Shown here: piece after piece, positions 35,526 through 43,080 of the stretch
How positions within the stretch are numbered: position 1 is the first letter of the stretch
How the letters are laid out: each line of letters starts with the position of its first letter
Assembly: GCF_030815865.1 (NCBI RefSeq)
Contig: NZ_JAUSXI010000001.1
Coordinates: 4,960,001-5,024,000, forward strand
Source: Arthrobacter globiformis
Lineage (GTDB): Bacteria > Actinomycetota > Actinomycetes > Actinomycetales > Micrococcaceae
Direction: 5' to 3'
Length of the DNA: 64,000 nt
Program-made: the position numbers and the translations under genes
The notes under the pieces: generated by a model
The model's database searches: none
The model's input: only the letters and a program-made list of their open reading frames with translations
Told to the model about the DNA's origin: nothing

Positions 35526-37294
35526 GCGTTCTCCTTAGTGGTGGTTGCTGCAGCTTTCGCCTCAGCGAAGGTGTTGTGGATGGCGCGGACGATCAGCGCC
35601 ATGGATACGGCGCCGGCATCGGGTGTGCCGAGGCTCTTCTCGGCGTGCGGGCGTGCCCTGCCCATGAGGGGCAGCAGGTTGGCGGTTTCCTCGGCGGCCT
35701 GCTGGGCCACGGTGGCTGCCGCGCCCCAAGCGTCGGTGAGGGACTGCCCGGAGCCGACGGCGGCGGACAGGGCGTCGCGGAACGGAACCAGCACGTCCAC
35801 AAGGGTCTTGTCGCCCACCTTTGCCTTGCCGAAGCCCATGATCGAGGCGGCGGCCTCGGCCACTCCGGCAGCTACAGCGCCGCCGTCGGGCGTGTTGCTG
35901 TCCCCGATCGCGTCCCCGACTGCCCGCAGGGCCATGCCCCAGAGCGCACCGGAGGTGCCGCCGGCCCGGTCGGCCCAAGCGTCGGCGGCCAGATGCAGCG
36001 TGCTGGCCGCACCGGCACCGCGGTCGACGGCGTCCGTTGCGGCCTCGACCGCGGCCCGGACACCGCGCTCCATGCCGATGCCGTGGTCGCCGTCGCCGGC
36101 GATCGCATCGATGCGGCCCAGTTCCTCGACGTTGGCGTCAACGACGTCCTTCGCGGCGGCGAGGGCGGCCAGGACACGCACTGCAGCTGCACGCGACTCG
36201 TCCGTGGCTTCCGGGATCACCACGTCTTCTGCCGCTTCCGCGGACAGTTCGCCGGCGCTGAGGGCAGCAGTGTCGAGGGCAGCGGCCGTGACGGCACCGC
36301 GGCGGAAGGAAGGCGCGTCAGCGGGTGCGTTCCAGAGGGTTTCCAGTTCCTCGTCGAGCCAGAAGAGGGTCAGCGAGGTGCCGGCCATGTCGAAGCTCGT
36401 GACCAGCTCGCCGACCTGCGGGTCAACGGCTTCCAGACCGGCCTCGGCCAGGAGCTGGGCGACGCGGCGGTAAACCACGAACAGTTCCTCGTACTTCACG
36501 CTGCCCAGGCCGTTGAGGATAGGCACCACCCTGGCGCCTGGCGCCAGGAGCCCGTCCGGGACCTCGGTGAGGAGCTTGGTGACAAGCAGTGCGGCGAGTT
36601 CGTCCGCCGTCGGGATGTCCGTTTCAGCGATGCCGGGCTCACCGTGAATGCCCATACCCACGGCCATCCGGCCCTCCGGGACGGTGAACAGCGGGTTCTC
36701 GGCCCCGGGAAGGGTACAGCCGGTGAACGCGACGCCGAAGGACCGGGTGCGGTCGTTGGCACGCTCGGCGATTTCCACCGTGGCGTCCATGCTGTAGCCG
36801 GCCTCGGCTGCGGCGGCCGCGACCTTGAAGACCGTCAGGTCCCCTGCGATGCCGCGCCGCTTCGCGCGCTCCTCCAGCGGGGCGGAAGAAACGTCGTCCG
36901 TGACGGCGATGCTGCGGCAGTCGATGCCCTCACGGCGGAGGCGCTCCTGTGCCTGGGTGAAGTGCAGGACATCGCCGGCGTAGTTGCCGTAGCCCAGCAG
37001 GACGCCGGCACCGTTGTTGGCGACCTTGGCCACGCTGTAGACCTGCTGCGCCGAAGGGGATGCGAAGAGGTTACCCATCGCGGCACCGTGGGCCAGGCCC
37101 TGGCCGACCAGCCCGGCGAACGCCGGATAGTGCCCGGAACCGCCGCCGATCACCAGCGCCACCGTGTCCGCTGTGCTCTTCGTGCTGCGGGCCACGCCGC
37201 CGGAAACGCGCCGCACCCACAGGCCGTGGGAGGCAACAAAGCCCTCGATCATCTCATCAGCGAACGCTGCGGGTTCATTGAACAGGCGGGTCAT
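35522..37294 (-). CDS. lerK: L-erythrulose kinase homologue (DhaK-DhaL fusion)
   Basis: 590 residues from ATG 37294, with AGGAGA seven bases upstream; a longer frame runs into hairpin sequence and was rejected. The DhaK (DAK1) half has [13 protein letters not shown] near 49 and the covalent substrate His in GIHGEPG near 214. The DhaL (DAK2) half has GDGDHGIGM near 399, which binds Mg-ATP. The single-chain ATP form is used by dihydroxyacetone and L-erythrulose kinases. Neighbouring tetrulose-phosphate isomerases favour L-erythrulose. It is separated from the transporter upstream by two hairpins. Confidence 0.85.
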   Translation of the reverse strand: MTRLFNEPAAFADEMIEGFVASHGLWVRRVSGGVARSTKSTADTVALVIGGGSGHYPAFAGLVGQGLAHGAAMGNLFASPSAQQVYSVAKVANNGAGVLLGYGNYAGDVLHFTQAQERLRREGIDCRSIAVTDDVSSAPLEERAKRRGIAGDLTVFKVAAAAAEAGYSMDATVEIAERANDRTRSFGVAFTGCTLPGAENPLFTVPEGRMAVGMGIHGEPGIAETDIPTADELAALLVTKLLTEVPDGLLAPGARVVPILNGLGSVKYEELFVVYRRVAQLLAEAGLEAVDPQVGELVTSFDMAGTSLTLFWLDEELETLWNAPADAPSFRRGAVTAAALDTAALSAGELSAEAAEDVVIPEATDESRAAAVRVLAALAAAKDVVDANVEELGRIDAIAGDGDHGIGMERGVRAAVEAATDAVDRGAGAASTLHLAADAWADRAGGTSGALWGMALRAVGDAIGDSNTPDGGAVAAGVAEAAASIMGFGKAKVGDKTLVDVLVPFRDALSAAVGSGQSLTDAWGAAATVAQQAAEETANLLPLMGRARPHAEKSLGTPDAGAVSMALIVRAIHNTFAEAKAAATTTKENA

Positions 37295-37338
37295 TGCGGT
37301 TTCTCCTGAGGTGGCTGTTGGCCGGTGGTTGGGCGCTG

Positions 37339-37372
37339 GGTTCCCTAACCGAGCTTGCGAGGTTAGGGAACC
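37339..37372 (-). promoter_or_regulatory. Hairpin between transporter and kinase genes (proximal to lerK)
   Basis: Perfect 12-base arms 37339-37350 and 37361-37372 with a ten-base loop, 45 bases upstream of lerK. It may moderate read-through from the transporter gene, or be a terminator remnant. Confidence 0.7.
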
Positions 37373-37397
37373 GTTGGGGACGAAATCGGTCTGGTGT

Positions 37398-37428
37398 GGT
37401 TGCGCCCTCCTTGGCGGAGGGCGCAACC
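37398..37428 (-). terminator. Hairpin after the MFS transporter gene
   Basis: Perfect 13-base arms 37398-37410 and 37416-37428 with a five-base loop, 24 bases after the transporter stop. With the 37339-37372 hairpin it makes two stems in tandem, enough to reduce transcription into lerK. Confidence 0.75.
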
Positions 37429-37451
37429 GGCTTTGGGCGGCAGCTGGCTTG

Positions 37452-38816
37452 CTAGGGCTCGGAGTGGTGTCCGGCGCCGGCGGGATCCAACGCCTCGGCG
37501 GGCACGCCCTCGCTGATTTTGCCCGAGCGGCTCAGGGCCACCATGAGGATGCAGGACAGGAGCATGAAGCCGCCGACGACGAACATCGGCACCGTGTAGT
37601 TTCCGGTCAGGTCCTTGAGCCAGCCGGTGACGTAGCCGGCGCTGAAGCCTGCCAGGTTGCCGACCGTATTGATCAGGGCGATGCCGGCAGCGGCGGCTGC
37701 GCCGGTGAGGAACTGCGTGGGAACAGTCCAGAAGTTGGGCAGTGCCGCGAAGATGGACATGGCCGTGACGGTGATGACGGCGATGGTGGCTGCCGGGGAA
37801 CCTGCGAACAGGGCCAGCGGGATGCTCAGTCCGCCGATGAGGGCCGGAACGGCGATGTGCCAGGTCTTGACGCCGCGCTTGGTGGCGTCCTTGGACCAGA
37901 AGTACAGTGCAAAGGCGGCCGGCAGGTACGGGATCGCGGTGATCAGGCCCTTCTGGAAGACATCGAACTTGGTGCCGTAGATGCCTTCAAAGCCCGCGAT
38001 GATGGTGGGCAGGAAGAAGCCGAGGGCGTACAGGCCGTAGATGAAGCCAAAGTAGATTGCGGAGAGCATCCAGACGCGGCCGTTGCCGAAGACGGTGCGG
38101 ACGCTGACGTGCTTGTTGCTGGCAGCGGTTTCCTTCTTTTCCTTCTCCAGCGCACCGGTCAGCCAGGTCTTCTCTTCGGCGGTGAGCCACTTGGCCTTCG
38201 CCGGGGAGTCTGCCAGGTAGAACCAGGCAATGATGCCGATGATGATCGCGGGGACGGCAACGCCGAAGAACATGACGCGCCAGCCGGCGAGGCCGAAGAG
38301 GCCGTGCTGCTGGATGAGGAGGCCGGCCAGCGGGGCACCGATGACGGTGGTCAGCGGCTGGGCCAGGTAGAAGAGTGCGAGGATCTTGCTGCGGTGCCGG
38401 GCCGGAACCCAGAGGCTCAGGAAGAGGATGGCGCCCGGAAAGAAGCCGGCCTCGGCCACGCCGAGGATGAAGCGCAGGATGTACAGCTGCTCAACGTTGC
38501 CGACCCAGGTGAACAGGAGCGAGACGATGCCCCAGCTGACCATGATGCGGGCCAGCCAGCGCCGGGCGCCGAACTTATGCAGGGCCAGGTTGCTGGGCAC
38601 CTCGAGCAGGATATAGCCGATAAAGAAGACGCCGGAAGCGAAGCCGAACTGCGCCGCGCCGAGGGCGAGGTCCGTGTTCATGCCGTTGGGGCCGGCAAAG
38701 GAGATGGCCGTGCGGTCCAGGTAGTTGATGAAGAACATCAAAGCGACGAACGGCACCAGCCGGATCGCCACTTTCCTGATTGCAGATCTTTCGACCACCG
38801 ATTGTGTGGTGTCCAC
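37452..38816 (-). CDS. MFS transporter, anion:cation symporter (ACS) family, likely apionate importer
   Basis: 454 residues, GTG start. Typical ACS signature: RLVPFVALMFFINYLDRTAISFAGPNGMNTDLALG in the first helix region and FGARRWLARIMVSWGIVS near motif A. Twelve helices fit. ACS members carry sugar acids and aromatic acids such as galactonate, glucarate and phthalate, with protons. As first gene of the operon, divergent from a FadR-type regulator, it is the best candidate for import of D-apionate or a related sugar acid. Substrate identity is inferred from the neighbours only. Confidence 0.85.
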   Translation of the reverse strand: MDTTQSVVERSAIRKVAIRLVPFVALMFFINYLDRTAISFAGPNGMNTDLALGAAQFGFASGVFFIGYILLEVPSNLALHKFGARRWLARIMVSWGIVSLLFTWVGNVEQLYILRFILGVAEAGFFPGAILFLSLWVPARHRSKILALFYLAQPLTTVIGAPLAGLLIQQHGLFGLAGWRVMFFGVAVPAIIIGIIAWFYLADSPAKAKWLTAEEKTWLTGALEKEKKETAASNKHVSVRTVFGNGRVWMLSAIYFGFIYGLYALGFFLPTIIAGFEGIYGTKFDVFQKGLITAIPYLPAAFALYFWSKDATKRGVKTWHIAVPALIGGLSIPLALFAGSPAATIAVITVTAMSIFAALPNFWTVPTQFLTGAAAAAGIALINTVGNLAGFSAGYVTGWLKDLTGNYTVPMFVVGGFMLLSCILMVALSRSGKISEGVPAEALDPAGAGHHSEP

Positions 38817-38952
38817 ATTGACTCCTAGATATTGGTATCCCCGGCCGCATCCTGCTCTGGATGCTTAGGGGTTGTCTCATGCCCTACGCCGGCAGGAGAC
38901 CGGCATTGGCTACGCGTTGTGAGATCAACCATACGATTGGCAAGGCAAATTG

Positions 38953-38966
38953 GTCAACCGGTTGAC
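38953..38966. promoter_or_regulatory. GntR/FadR-type operator 1
   Basis: GTCAACCGGTTGAC is a perfect 14-bp palindrome, extended to 24 bases (AATT...AATT) with two mismatched positions. It sits in the divergent gap between the transporter and regulator genes. TTGGTCAACCGGTTG recurs 52 bases downstream. Confidence 0.85.
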
Positions 38967-39001
38967 GAATTTCTTCGGCGTTCGCTGTTTAGCCCCCGAA
39001 G

Positions 39002-39016
39002 TTGGTCAGCCGGTTG
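39002..39016. promoter_or_regulatory. GntR/FadR-type operator 2
   Basis: TTGGTCAGCCGGTTG matches operator 1 at 14 of 15 bases and ends 13 bases before the regulator ATG, where bound protein would block translation-proximal transcription. It suggests self-repression. Confidence 0.75.
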
Positions 39017-39029
39017 CTACCCTTTGAAG

Positions 39030-39773
39030 ATGTCCGCAAACTCCGCAGCCGCCATGGCCAAGATCAGCGCCGCCCTTGGCCCCATGGAACAGGGGTCGGT
39101 GGTGTCCGAGGTCGCGGAGCGCCTGCTTGCCTACTTCACCAGCGGAGACATAGCGGCCGGCACCAGGCTTCCTGCCGAACGGACGCTTGCCGCATCCCTC
39201 GGCGTTGGCCGGTCCGCAGTCCGCGAAGCGTTGGCAGCCCTGGAGATCCTGGGCATCGTGATCGTGCGGCCGGGCTCCGGCACGTATCTGCGGGACGGCG
39301 TCTCGGAGCTGCTGCCCCGGACCCTGAGCTGGGGCCTCATGCTGGGCGCCCCCCGCACCCGCGAGCTGGTGGAGCTCAGGAGCGGGCTCGAGGTGCAGGC
39401 CGCGCAGCTGGCGGCTGAACGCATCGACGATGCGGCGCTGGACCGCATGCGCGCCAACCTGCAGACGATGGAAGACAACCTCGAGGACCTGGCCGCCTTC
39501 GTCGAGGCGGACGCCGCGTTCCACCGGGAGATCGCTGTCAGTTCGGGCAACCAGGTGCTCCGCGAGCTGCTGCAAAGCATCCGCTCGCTGCTGCGCATTT
39601 GGGTGGACCGGGCACTGACCGACGAAGGCCATGCGGCCGCGGCGCTGAAGGAACACCGCGAAATCTTCATCGCCCTCGAAGCCCATGACCCCGCTGCCGT
39701 CACCGCGACCATGCGTTCACACATGCAGACTGCTACCCGGCGGCTGCTCGCGGGGTTCGACGCCGCCCAGTAG
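39030..39773 (+). CDS. FadR-subfamily GntR regulator (FCD domain)
   Basis: 247 residues from ATG 39030; ATG 39054 is also possible, and the long upstream open frame crosses the operators and was rejected. The GntR winged helix is GTRLPAERTLAASLGVGRSAVREALAALEILGIVIVRPGSGTYL. The FCD ligand domain follows (VELRSGLEVQAAQLAAERIDD, FHREIAVSSGNQVLRELLQSI, LKEHREIFIALEAHDP), with the His/Asp residues that bind a metal and sugar acid in this family. It is divergent from the apionate-type operon, with two matching sites between them, so it is its likely repressor. Confidence 0.92.
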   Translation: MSANSAAAMAKISAALGPMEQGSVVSEVAERLLAYFTSGDIAAGTRLPAERTLAASLGVGRSAVREALAALEILGIVIVRPGSGTYLRDGVSELLPRTLSWGLMLGAPRTRELVELRSGLEVQAAQLAAERIDDAALDRMRANLQTMEDNLEDLAAFVEADAAFHREIAVSSGNQVLRELLQSIRSLLRIWVDRALTDEGHAAAALKEHREIFIALEAHDPAAVTATMRSHMQTATRRLLAGFDAAQ

Positions 39774-39846
39774 AGCGCCTGATGCTGCCCAACTGTGGGG
39801 GTGCGTCCCTAGGAAATCTCGAAGGCCGCGACGCGAGTCTGTCTCC

Positions 39847-40071
39847 ATGGTCAATGCCCAGAGCGAGCCGGCGGGCTCCCACGTCAGCGAGGCCCTGATG
39901 ATGCTCGACATGGAGCAACGGGACGTCCTGCTGGCCCTGCATTACGGGCGGCTTACGGTCGCCGAGGTGGCAACGCAGTTCGGCATTTCCCCCGCCCTGG
40001 TTAGCCGCCGCGCCCTCGCAGCCCTGAGGACCCTCCGCCGGTTGCTTGACCAGGGCGCACAGGCCCCGTAA
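39847..40071 (+). CDS. Stand-alone sigma-70 region 4 (HTH) protein
   Basis: 74 residues from ATG 39847. Nearly the whole protein is a sigma region 4 helix-turn-helix: MEQRDVLLALHYGRLTVAEVATQFGISPALVSRRALAALRTLRRLL. It resembles region 4 of the ECF sigma at 15689 (LVALHYRRFTVGEAAVQLNIPSGTVKSRAF), but region 2 is absent and no earlier frame supplies it. It may be a small regulator that binds -35 elements, or a decayed ECF gene. The next genes (peptide, GNAT-AAA+) are on the same strand 140 bases on, after an AT-rich gap. Confidence 0.68.
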   Translation: MVNAQSEPAGSHVSEALMMLDMEQRDVLLALHYGRLTVAEVATQFGISPALVSRRALAALRTLRRLLDQGAQAP

Positions 40072-40083
40072 CTCTTCGATCCC

Positions 40084-40200
40084 GGTCCGCTGCCTGCACG
40101 GGCTGAAGAAACAGTTTTTCTAACTCGTATTGCATGGAAAAGATCGCTTTATCTTATGTGATTCCCGGCTCATACTTTTGGAGTCGGCCCCCAGAAGAGA
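40084..40200 (+). promoter_or_regulatory. AT-rich promoter region before the peptide gene
   Basis: This stretch is clearly richer in A/T than its surroundings. TTGCAT at 40130-40135 and TTATGT at 40154-40159 are 18 bases apart and could be -35 and -10 boxes. An AGAAGAGAACGAGA ribosome-site-like run precedes the 40212 ATG. Confidence 0.45.
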
Positions 40201-40211
40201 ACGAGACTGCC

Positions 40212-40325
40212 ATGACCAGCACCGCAACTGCTTTCCGTACGAATCCAGCCAAAGATGTCGAAGTAGATGACGTCTGCGACGACGCCGCCTACTGCTTTTA
40301 CTGCGACGGGCCGGAGACCGACTGA
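40212..40325 (+). CDS. 37-residue acidic peptide with three cysteines
   Basis: A very short gene, ATG 40212, with purine-rich AGAAGAGAACGAG upstream. The peptide has a Thr/Ala-rich leader-like N-terminus (MTSTATAFRTNP) and an acidic Cys/aromatic C-terminal part (DDVCDDAAYCFYCDGPETD) with Cys at 22, 28 and 31. It is 40 bases upstream of the GNAT-AAA+ gene and probably co-transcribed. The shape resembles a precursor of a modified peptide or a metal-binding microprotein. I know no named family for it. Coding status is inferred from ribosome site, promoter-like region and position. Confidence 0.55.
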   Translation: MTSTATAFRTNPAKDVEVDDVCDDAAYCFYCDGPETD

Positions 40326-40365
40326 TGGCCGCGCAGTCCCGGCCCCCGCACTCGGGGCAGCGCAT

Positions 40366-41661
40366 ATGAAACCCTGGCGTCTCCGCGAGTTCCATCCCGA
40401 GGACCTGGACCAGCTGGTAGAGGTCTGGCAGGAGTCCCGGAATACGGGCAAGCCTGCGGTCTACAGCCTGTCCGAGGTCCTTTCCGCCTGCACGGACCAG
40501 CAGGCCGTCGTCGCCGTCGCCGGGGAACGGCTGATCGGGGCCGCCGCTGCCACCATCGAAGCGGACCGCGCCTGGGTGATCATGCTCGCCCAGGCCGCGG
40601 ACTGGCGTGACCAGGGTCTGGGCAGCGCACTTCTTACCGGTCTGGAGTCACGGCTCATGGCCCGCGGAGTGCTGAGGATATCCGCGCTGGTGCGCTCAAC
40701 CGAGTCGCCCGTCAAGGCCTTCTCAAACAGCAAATACGGTGTCGAGGACGGCCTCCTGTACTTTGAACGCGTGGTCCCGGTCCAGCGCCAGGAGATAGGA
40801 CCATTGAGCCAGCTGGGCGGCCGCGTTCTGCCCCGCGGGCTGTGGGAGTCGATGGCCGGCATGCACAAGGAGAAGGAACTCATTGAGCAGCGGCTGATCC
40901 TCCCCCTTGCGAGGACCGATCTCGCCGCCTCACTCGGCGTCGTTCCGCCGCGTGCCGTCATGCTGTTCGGCCCGCCGGGGACCGGGAAGACCACCTTTGC
41001 GAAGGCAGTGGCTTCACGGCTGGAATGGCCGTTCGTCGAGGTCTCCCCCTCCCGCCTCGCCTCGGACCCGAGGGGCCTGGCCGCAGCGCTGCGACAGACC
41101 TTCCAGGACATCTCGCACCTCGACCATGCAGTTGTCTTCATCGATGAGGTCGAGGAGATCGCGGCCCAGCGTGGCGGAAAGCCGCCGTCACCTCTTCAGG
41201 GCGTCACGAATGAACTGCTGAAGATCATTCCCGCCTTCCGTGAGCAGGAAGGCCGGATCCTCATCTGCGCTACCAATTTCATCCGGGCTTTGGACACTGC
41301 CTTCCTGCGGCACGGACGGTTCGACTACGTGATTCCGATCGGACTGCCCGATCCCGCCGCCCGGGAAGCCATCTGGACCAAGTACATCCCGGAAGCCGCG
41401 GCCCGGCACGTGGATGTTCCCGCCCTGGCCCGTCAAACGGAACGCTTTTCCCCCGCAGACATCGAATTCGCCGCACGGAAGGCCTCGCAACGCGCGTTGG
41501 AGTGTGCTGTACGCGATTCACCGGATGGCACCGGACAACCTGCTGAGGGCTCGCTGACCACGGAGAGCTACCTCAAGGCTGTCAGTCAGACCAAGGCCAC
41601 AGTGACCGAAGCCATGGTCAACGAATTCAGGGAGGACATCGAGCGGCTCGCCCGCACCTAG
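40366..41661 (+). CDS. GNAT acetyltransferase-AAA+ ATPase fusion
   Basis: 431 residues from ATG 40366; a longer frame from 40267 would overlap the peptide gene. Residues 1-145 form a GNAT domain (LREFHPEDLDQLVEVWQES, acetyl-CoA loop region WRDQGLGSALLTGLESRL). Residues 170-431 form an AAA+ ATPase of the FtsH/Cdc48-like classic clade: Walker A GPPGTGKTT near 203-211, Walker B VVFIDEVEE near 257-265, sensor 1 CATN near 303 and an Arg finger in FLRHGRFDY. Such AAA+ modules unfold or remodel proteins. The target is unknown. The preceding peptide gene is the obvious candidate partner. Confidence 0.85.
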   Translation: MKPWRLREFHPEDLDQLVEVWQESRNTGKPAVYSLSEVLSACTDQQAVVAVAGERLIGAAAATIEADRAWVIMLAQAADWRDQGLGSALLTGLESRLMARGVLRISALVRSTESPVKAFSNSKYGVEDGLLYFERVVPVQRQEIGPLSQLGGRVLPRGLWESMAGMHKEKELIEQRLILPLARTDLAASLGVVPPRAVMLFGPPGTGKTTFAKAVASRLEWPFVEVSPSRLASDPRGLAAALRQTFQDISHLDHAVVFIDEVEEIAAQRGGKPPSPLQGVTNELLKIIPAFREQEGRILICATNFIRALDTAFLRHGRFDYVIPIGLPDPAAREAIWTKYIPEAAARHVDVPALARQTERFSPADIEFAARKASQRALECAVRDSPDGTGQPAEGSLTTESYLKAVSQTKATVTEAMVNEFREDIERLART

Positions 41662-41782
41662 ACCTATATTTCCCGTCCTTGACATGCGGGCCGGCCGGGC
41701 CTAGAACGTGGCATAACAGGCAGCAGCCTCTGCGATCCAAGCCTTCATCCCACAGCAGGAATATCTACAACAGGAGGTCAAG

Positions 41783-42145
41783 ATGCCAGGTTTAATCCGC
41801 AAGAGTTTCGACTCCCCAGAAGAAACCCGGCCGTTTGAGGGCGGCAAGGGCCAGCTCCAACTAGTGAACCTGGAGGGCGGCAGCGTTGGCAGGGCCACGT
41901 TCGAGCCGGGCTGGCGGTGGTCGGAGCACGTGAAACCGATAGCGCAAACGGACAGTTGCCAGGCTGCCCACATGGGATACTTCATCTCCGGCCGGATGAA
42001 GGTCGTCATGGACGACGGCGAGGAGATGGAGTACGGGCCGGGCGATTTCGCCATCATGCCGCCCGGACATGATGCCTGGACCGTTGGCGATGAAGCCTGC
42101 GTGGTGATCGACTGGCAGGGGTTTACTGACTACGCGAAGAGGTGA
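41783..42145 (+). CDS. Cupin-domain protein
   Basis: 120 residues, with a perfect AGGAGGT site before ATG 41783. The cupin beta-barrel is seen in WRWSEHVKPIAQTDSCQAAHMGYFISGRMKVVMDDGEEMEYGPGDFAIMPPGHDAWTVGDEACVVIDWQG. His/Glu metal ligands are only partly kept (EHVKP, PPGHDAW). Small cupins of this type are usually of unknown function. It may be a separate unit from the ATPase, as a 121-base gap precedes it. Confidence 0.83.
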   Translation: MPGLIRKSFDSPEETRPFEGGKGQLQLVNLEGGSVGRATFEPGWRWSEHVKPIAQTDSCQAAHMGYFISGRMKVVMDDGEEMEYGPGDFAIMPPGHDAWTVGDEACVVIDWQGFTDYAKR

Positions 42146-42157
42146 GCAGCACAGTTT

Positions 42158-42205
42158 GGTGAGGCGGCGCCGCGCAACCCGCGTTTGGGTGAGGCGGCGC
42201 CGCGC
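42158..42205. repeat. Direct repeat of a GC-palindromic box upstream of pheA
   Basis: GGTGAGGCGGCGCCGCGC occurs at 42158-42175 and again at 42188-42205, 30 bases apart. Each holds the palindrome GCGGCGCCGC. They fill the gap between the cupin and prephenate dehydratase genes and could be regulator sites or a small duplication. Confidence 0.75.
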
Positions 42206-42222
42206 GTGACATCATACGGAGC

Positions 42223-43080
42223 ATGGCCCAGAAAATAGCGTTCCAGGGTGAGCCCGGCGCCAACTCAGACATCGCCTGCAAGCAAATGTTTCCGGAGCTG
42301 GAGAGCGTTCCGTGCGCCAGCTTCGAGGACGCCTTCGAGCTGGTGTCCAGCGGCGAGACGGATCTGGCGATGATCCCGATCGAGAACTCCATCGCCGGCC
42401 GGGTGGCGGACATCCACCTGTTACTGCCGCACTCGGGCCTGCAGATCGTGGGAGAGTTCTTCCTGCCCATCCACTTCGACCTGCTCGGCATCCCGGGCAG
42501 CACCATCGAGGGGGCCATCGAGGTTCACAGCCACATCCACGCCCTGGGCCAGTGCCGGAAGCTGATCCGCGAGGCCGGGCTCAAACCTGTGATCGCCGGC
42601 GATACCGCCGGGTCAGCCCGCGAGGTGCGCGAGTGGAACGATCCCACCAAGCTGTCCCTCGCGCCGCCGCTCGCTGCCGAGCTCTACGGCCTTGAAGTTC
42701 TGGCCTCAGCGGTCGAGGACGACCCCTCCAACACCACCCGCTTTGTGGTCCTGGCCCGGGAGACGGAACTGCCGGCCCGGGAAGCGTTGCCCGGACCGGC
42801 AGTCACCAGCTTCGTGTTCCGTGTCCGGAACGTTCCGTCTGCGCTCTACAAGGCACTGGGCGGCTTCGCGACGAACGGCGTGAACATGACCCGGCTTGAA
42901 AGCTACATGGTGGGCAACGAGTTTGCCGCGACCATGTTCATGGCAGATGTCGAAGGCCACCCCGGGGACCTGCCGCTCAGCCTGGCTTTGGAGGAACTCG
43001 ACTTCTTCACCACCGAGGTGTGGATCCTTGGTGTCTACCCGGCCGCCGAACACAGAACACAGCGGGTGGCCAGCAACTAA
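42223..43080 (+). CDS. pheA: Prephenate dehydratase
   Basis: 285 residues. Converts prephenate to phenylpyruvate in phenylalanine synthesis. The dehydratase domain (IAFQGEPGANSDIACKQMFPE, DLAMIPIENSIAGRVADIH) contains the catalytic TRF motif in NTTRFVVL. A C-terminal ACT domain follows (VPSALYKALGGFATNGVNMTRLESYMVGNEFAATMFMADVEGHP). The ACT phenylalanine-binding motif is usually ESRP; here it is ESYM, a form I associate with alphaproteobacterial-type enzymes. It overlaps the convergent BenE gene by four bases. Confidence 0.92.
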   Translation: MAQKIAFQGEPGANSDIACKQMFPELESVPCASFEDAFELVSSGETDLAMIPIENSIAGRVADIHLLLPHSGLQIVGEFFLPIHFDLLGIPGSTIEGAIEVHSHIHALGQCRKLIREAGLKPVIAGDTAGSAREVREWNDPTKLSLAPPLAAELYGLEVLASAVEDDPSNTTRFVVLARETELPAREALPGPAVTSFVFRVRNVPSALYKALGGFATNGVNMTRLESYMVGNEFAATMFMADVEGHPGDLPLSLALEELDFFTTEVWILGVYPAAEHRTQRVASN

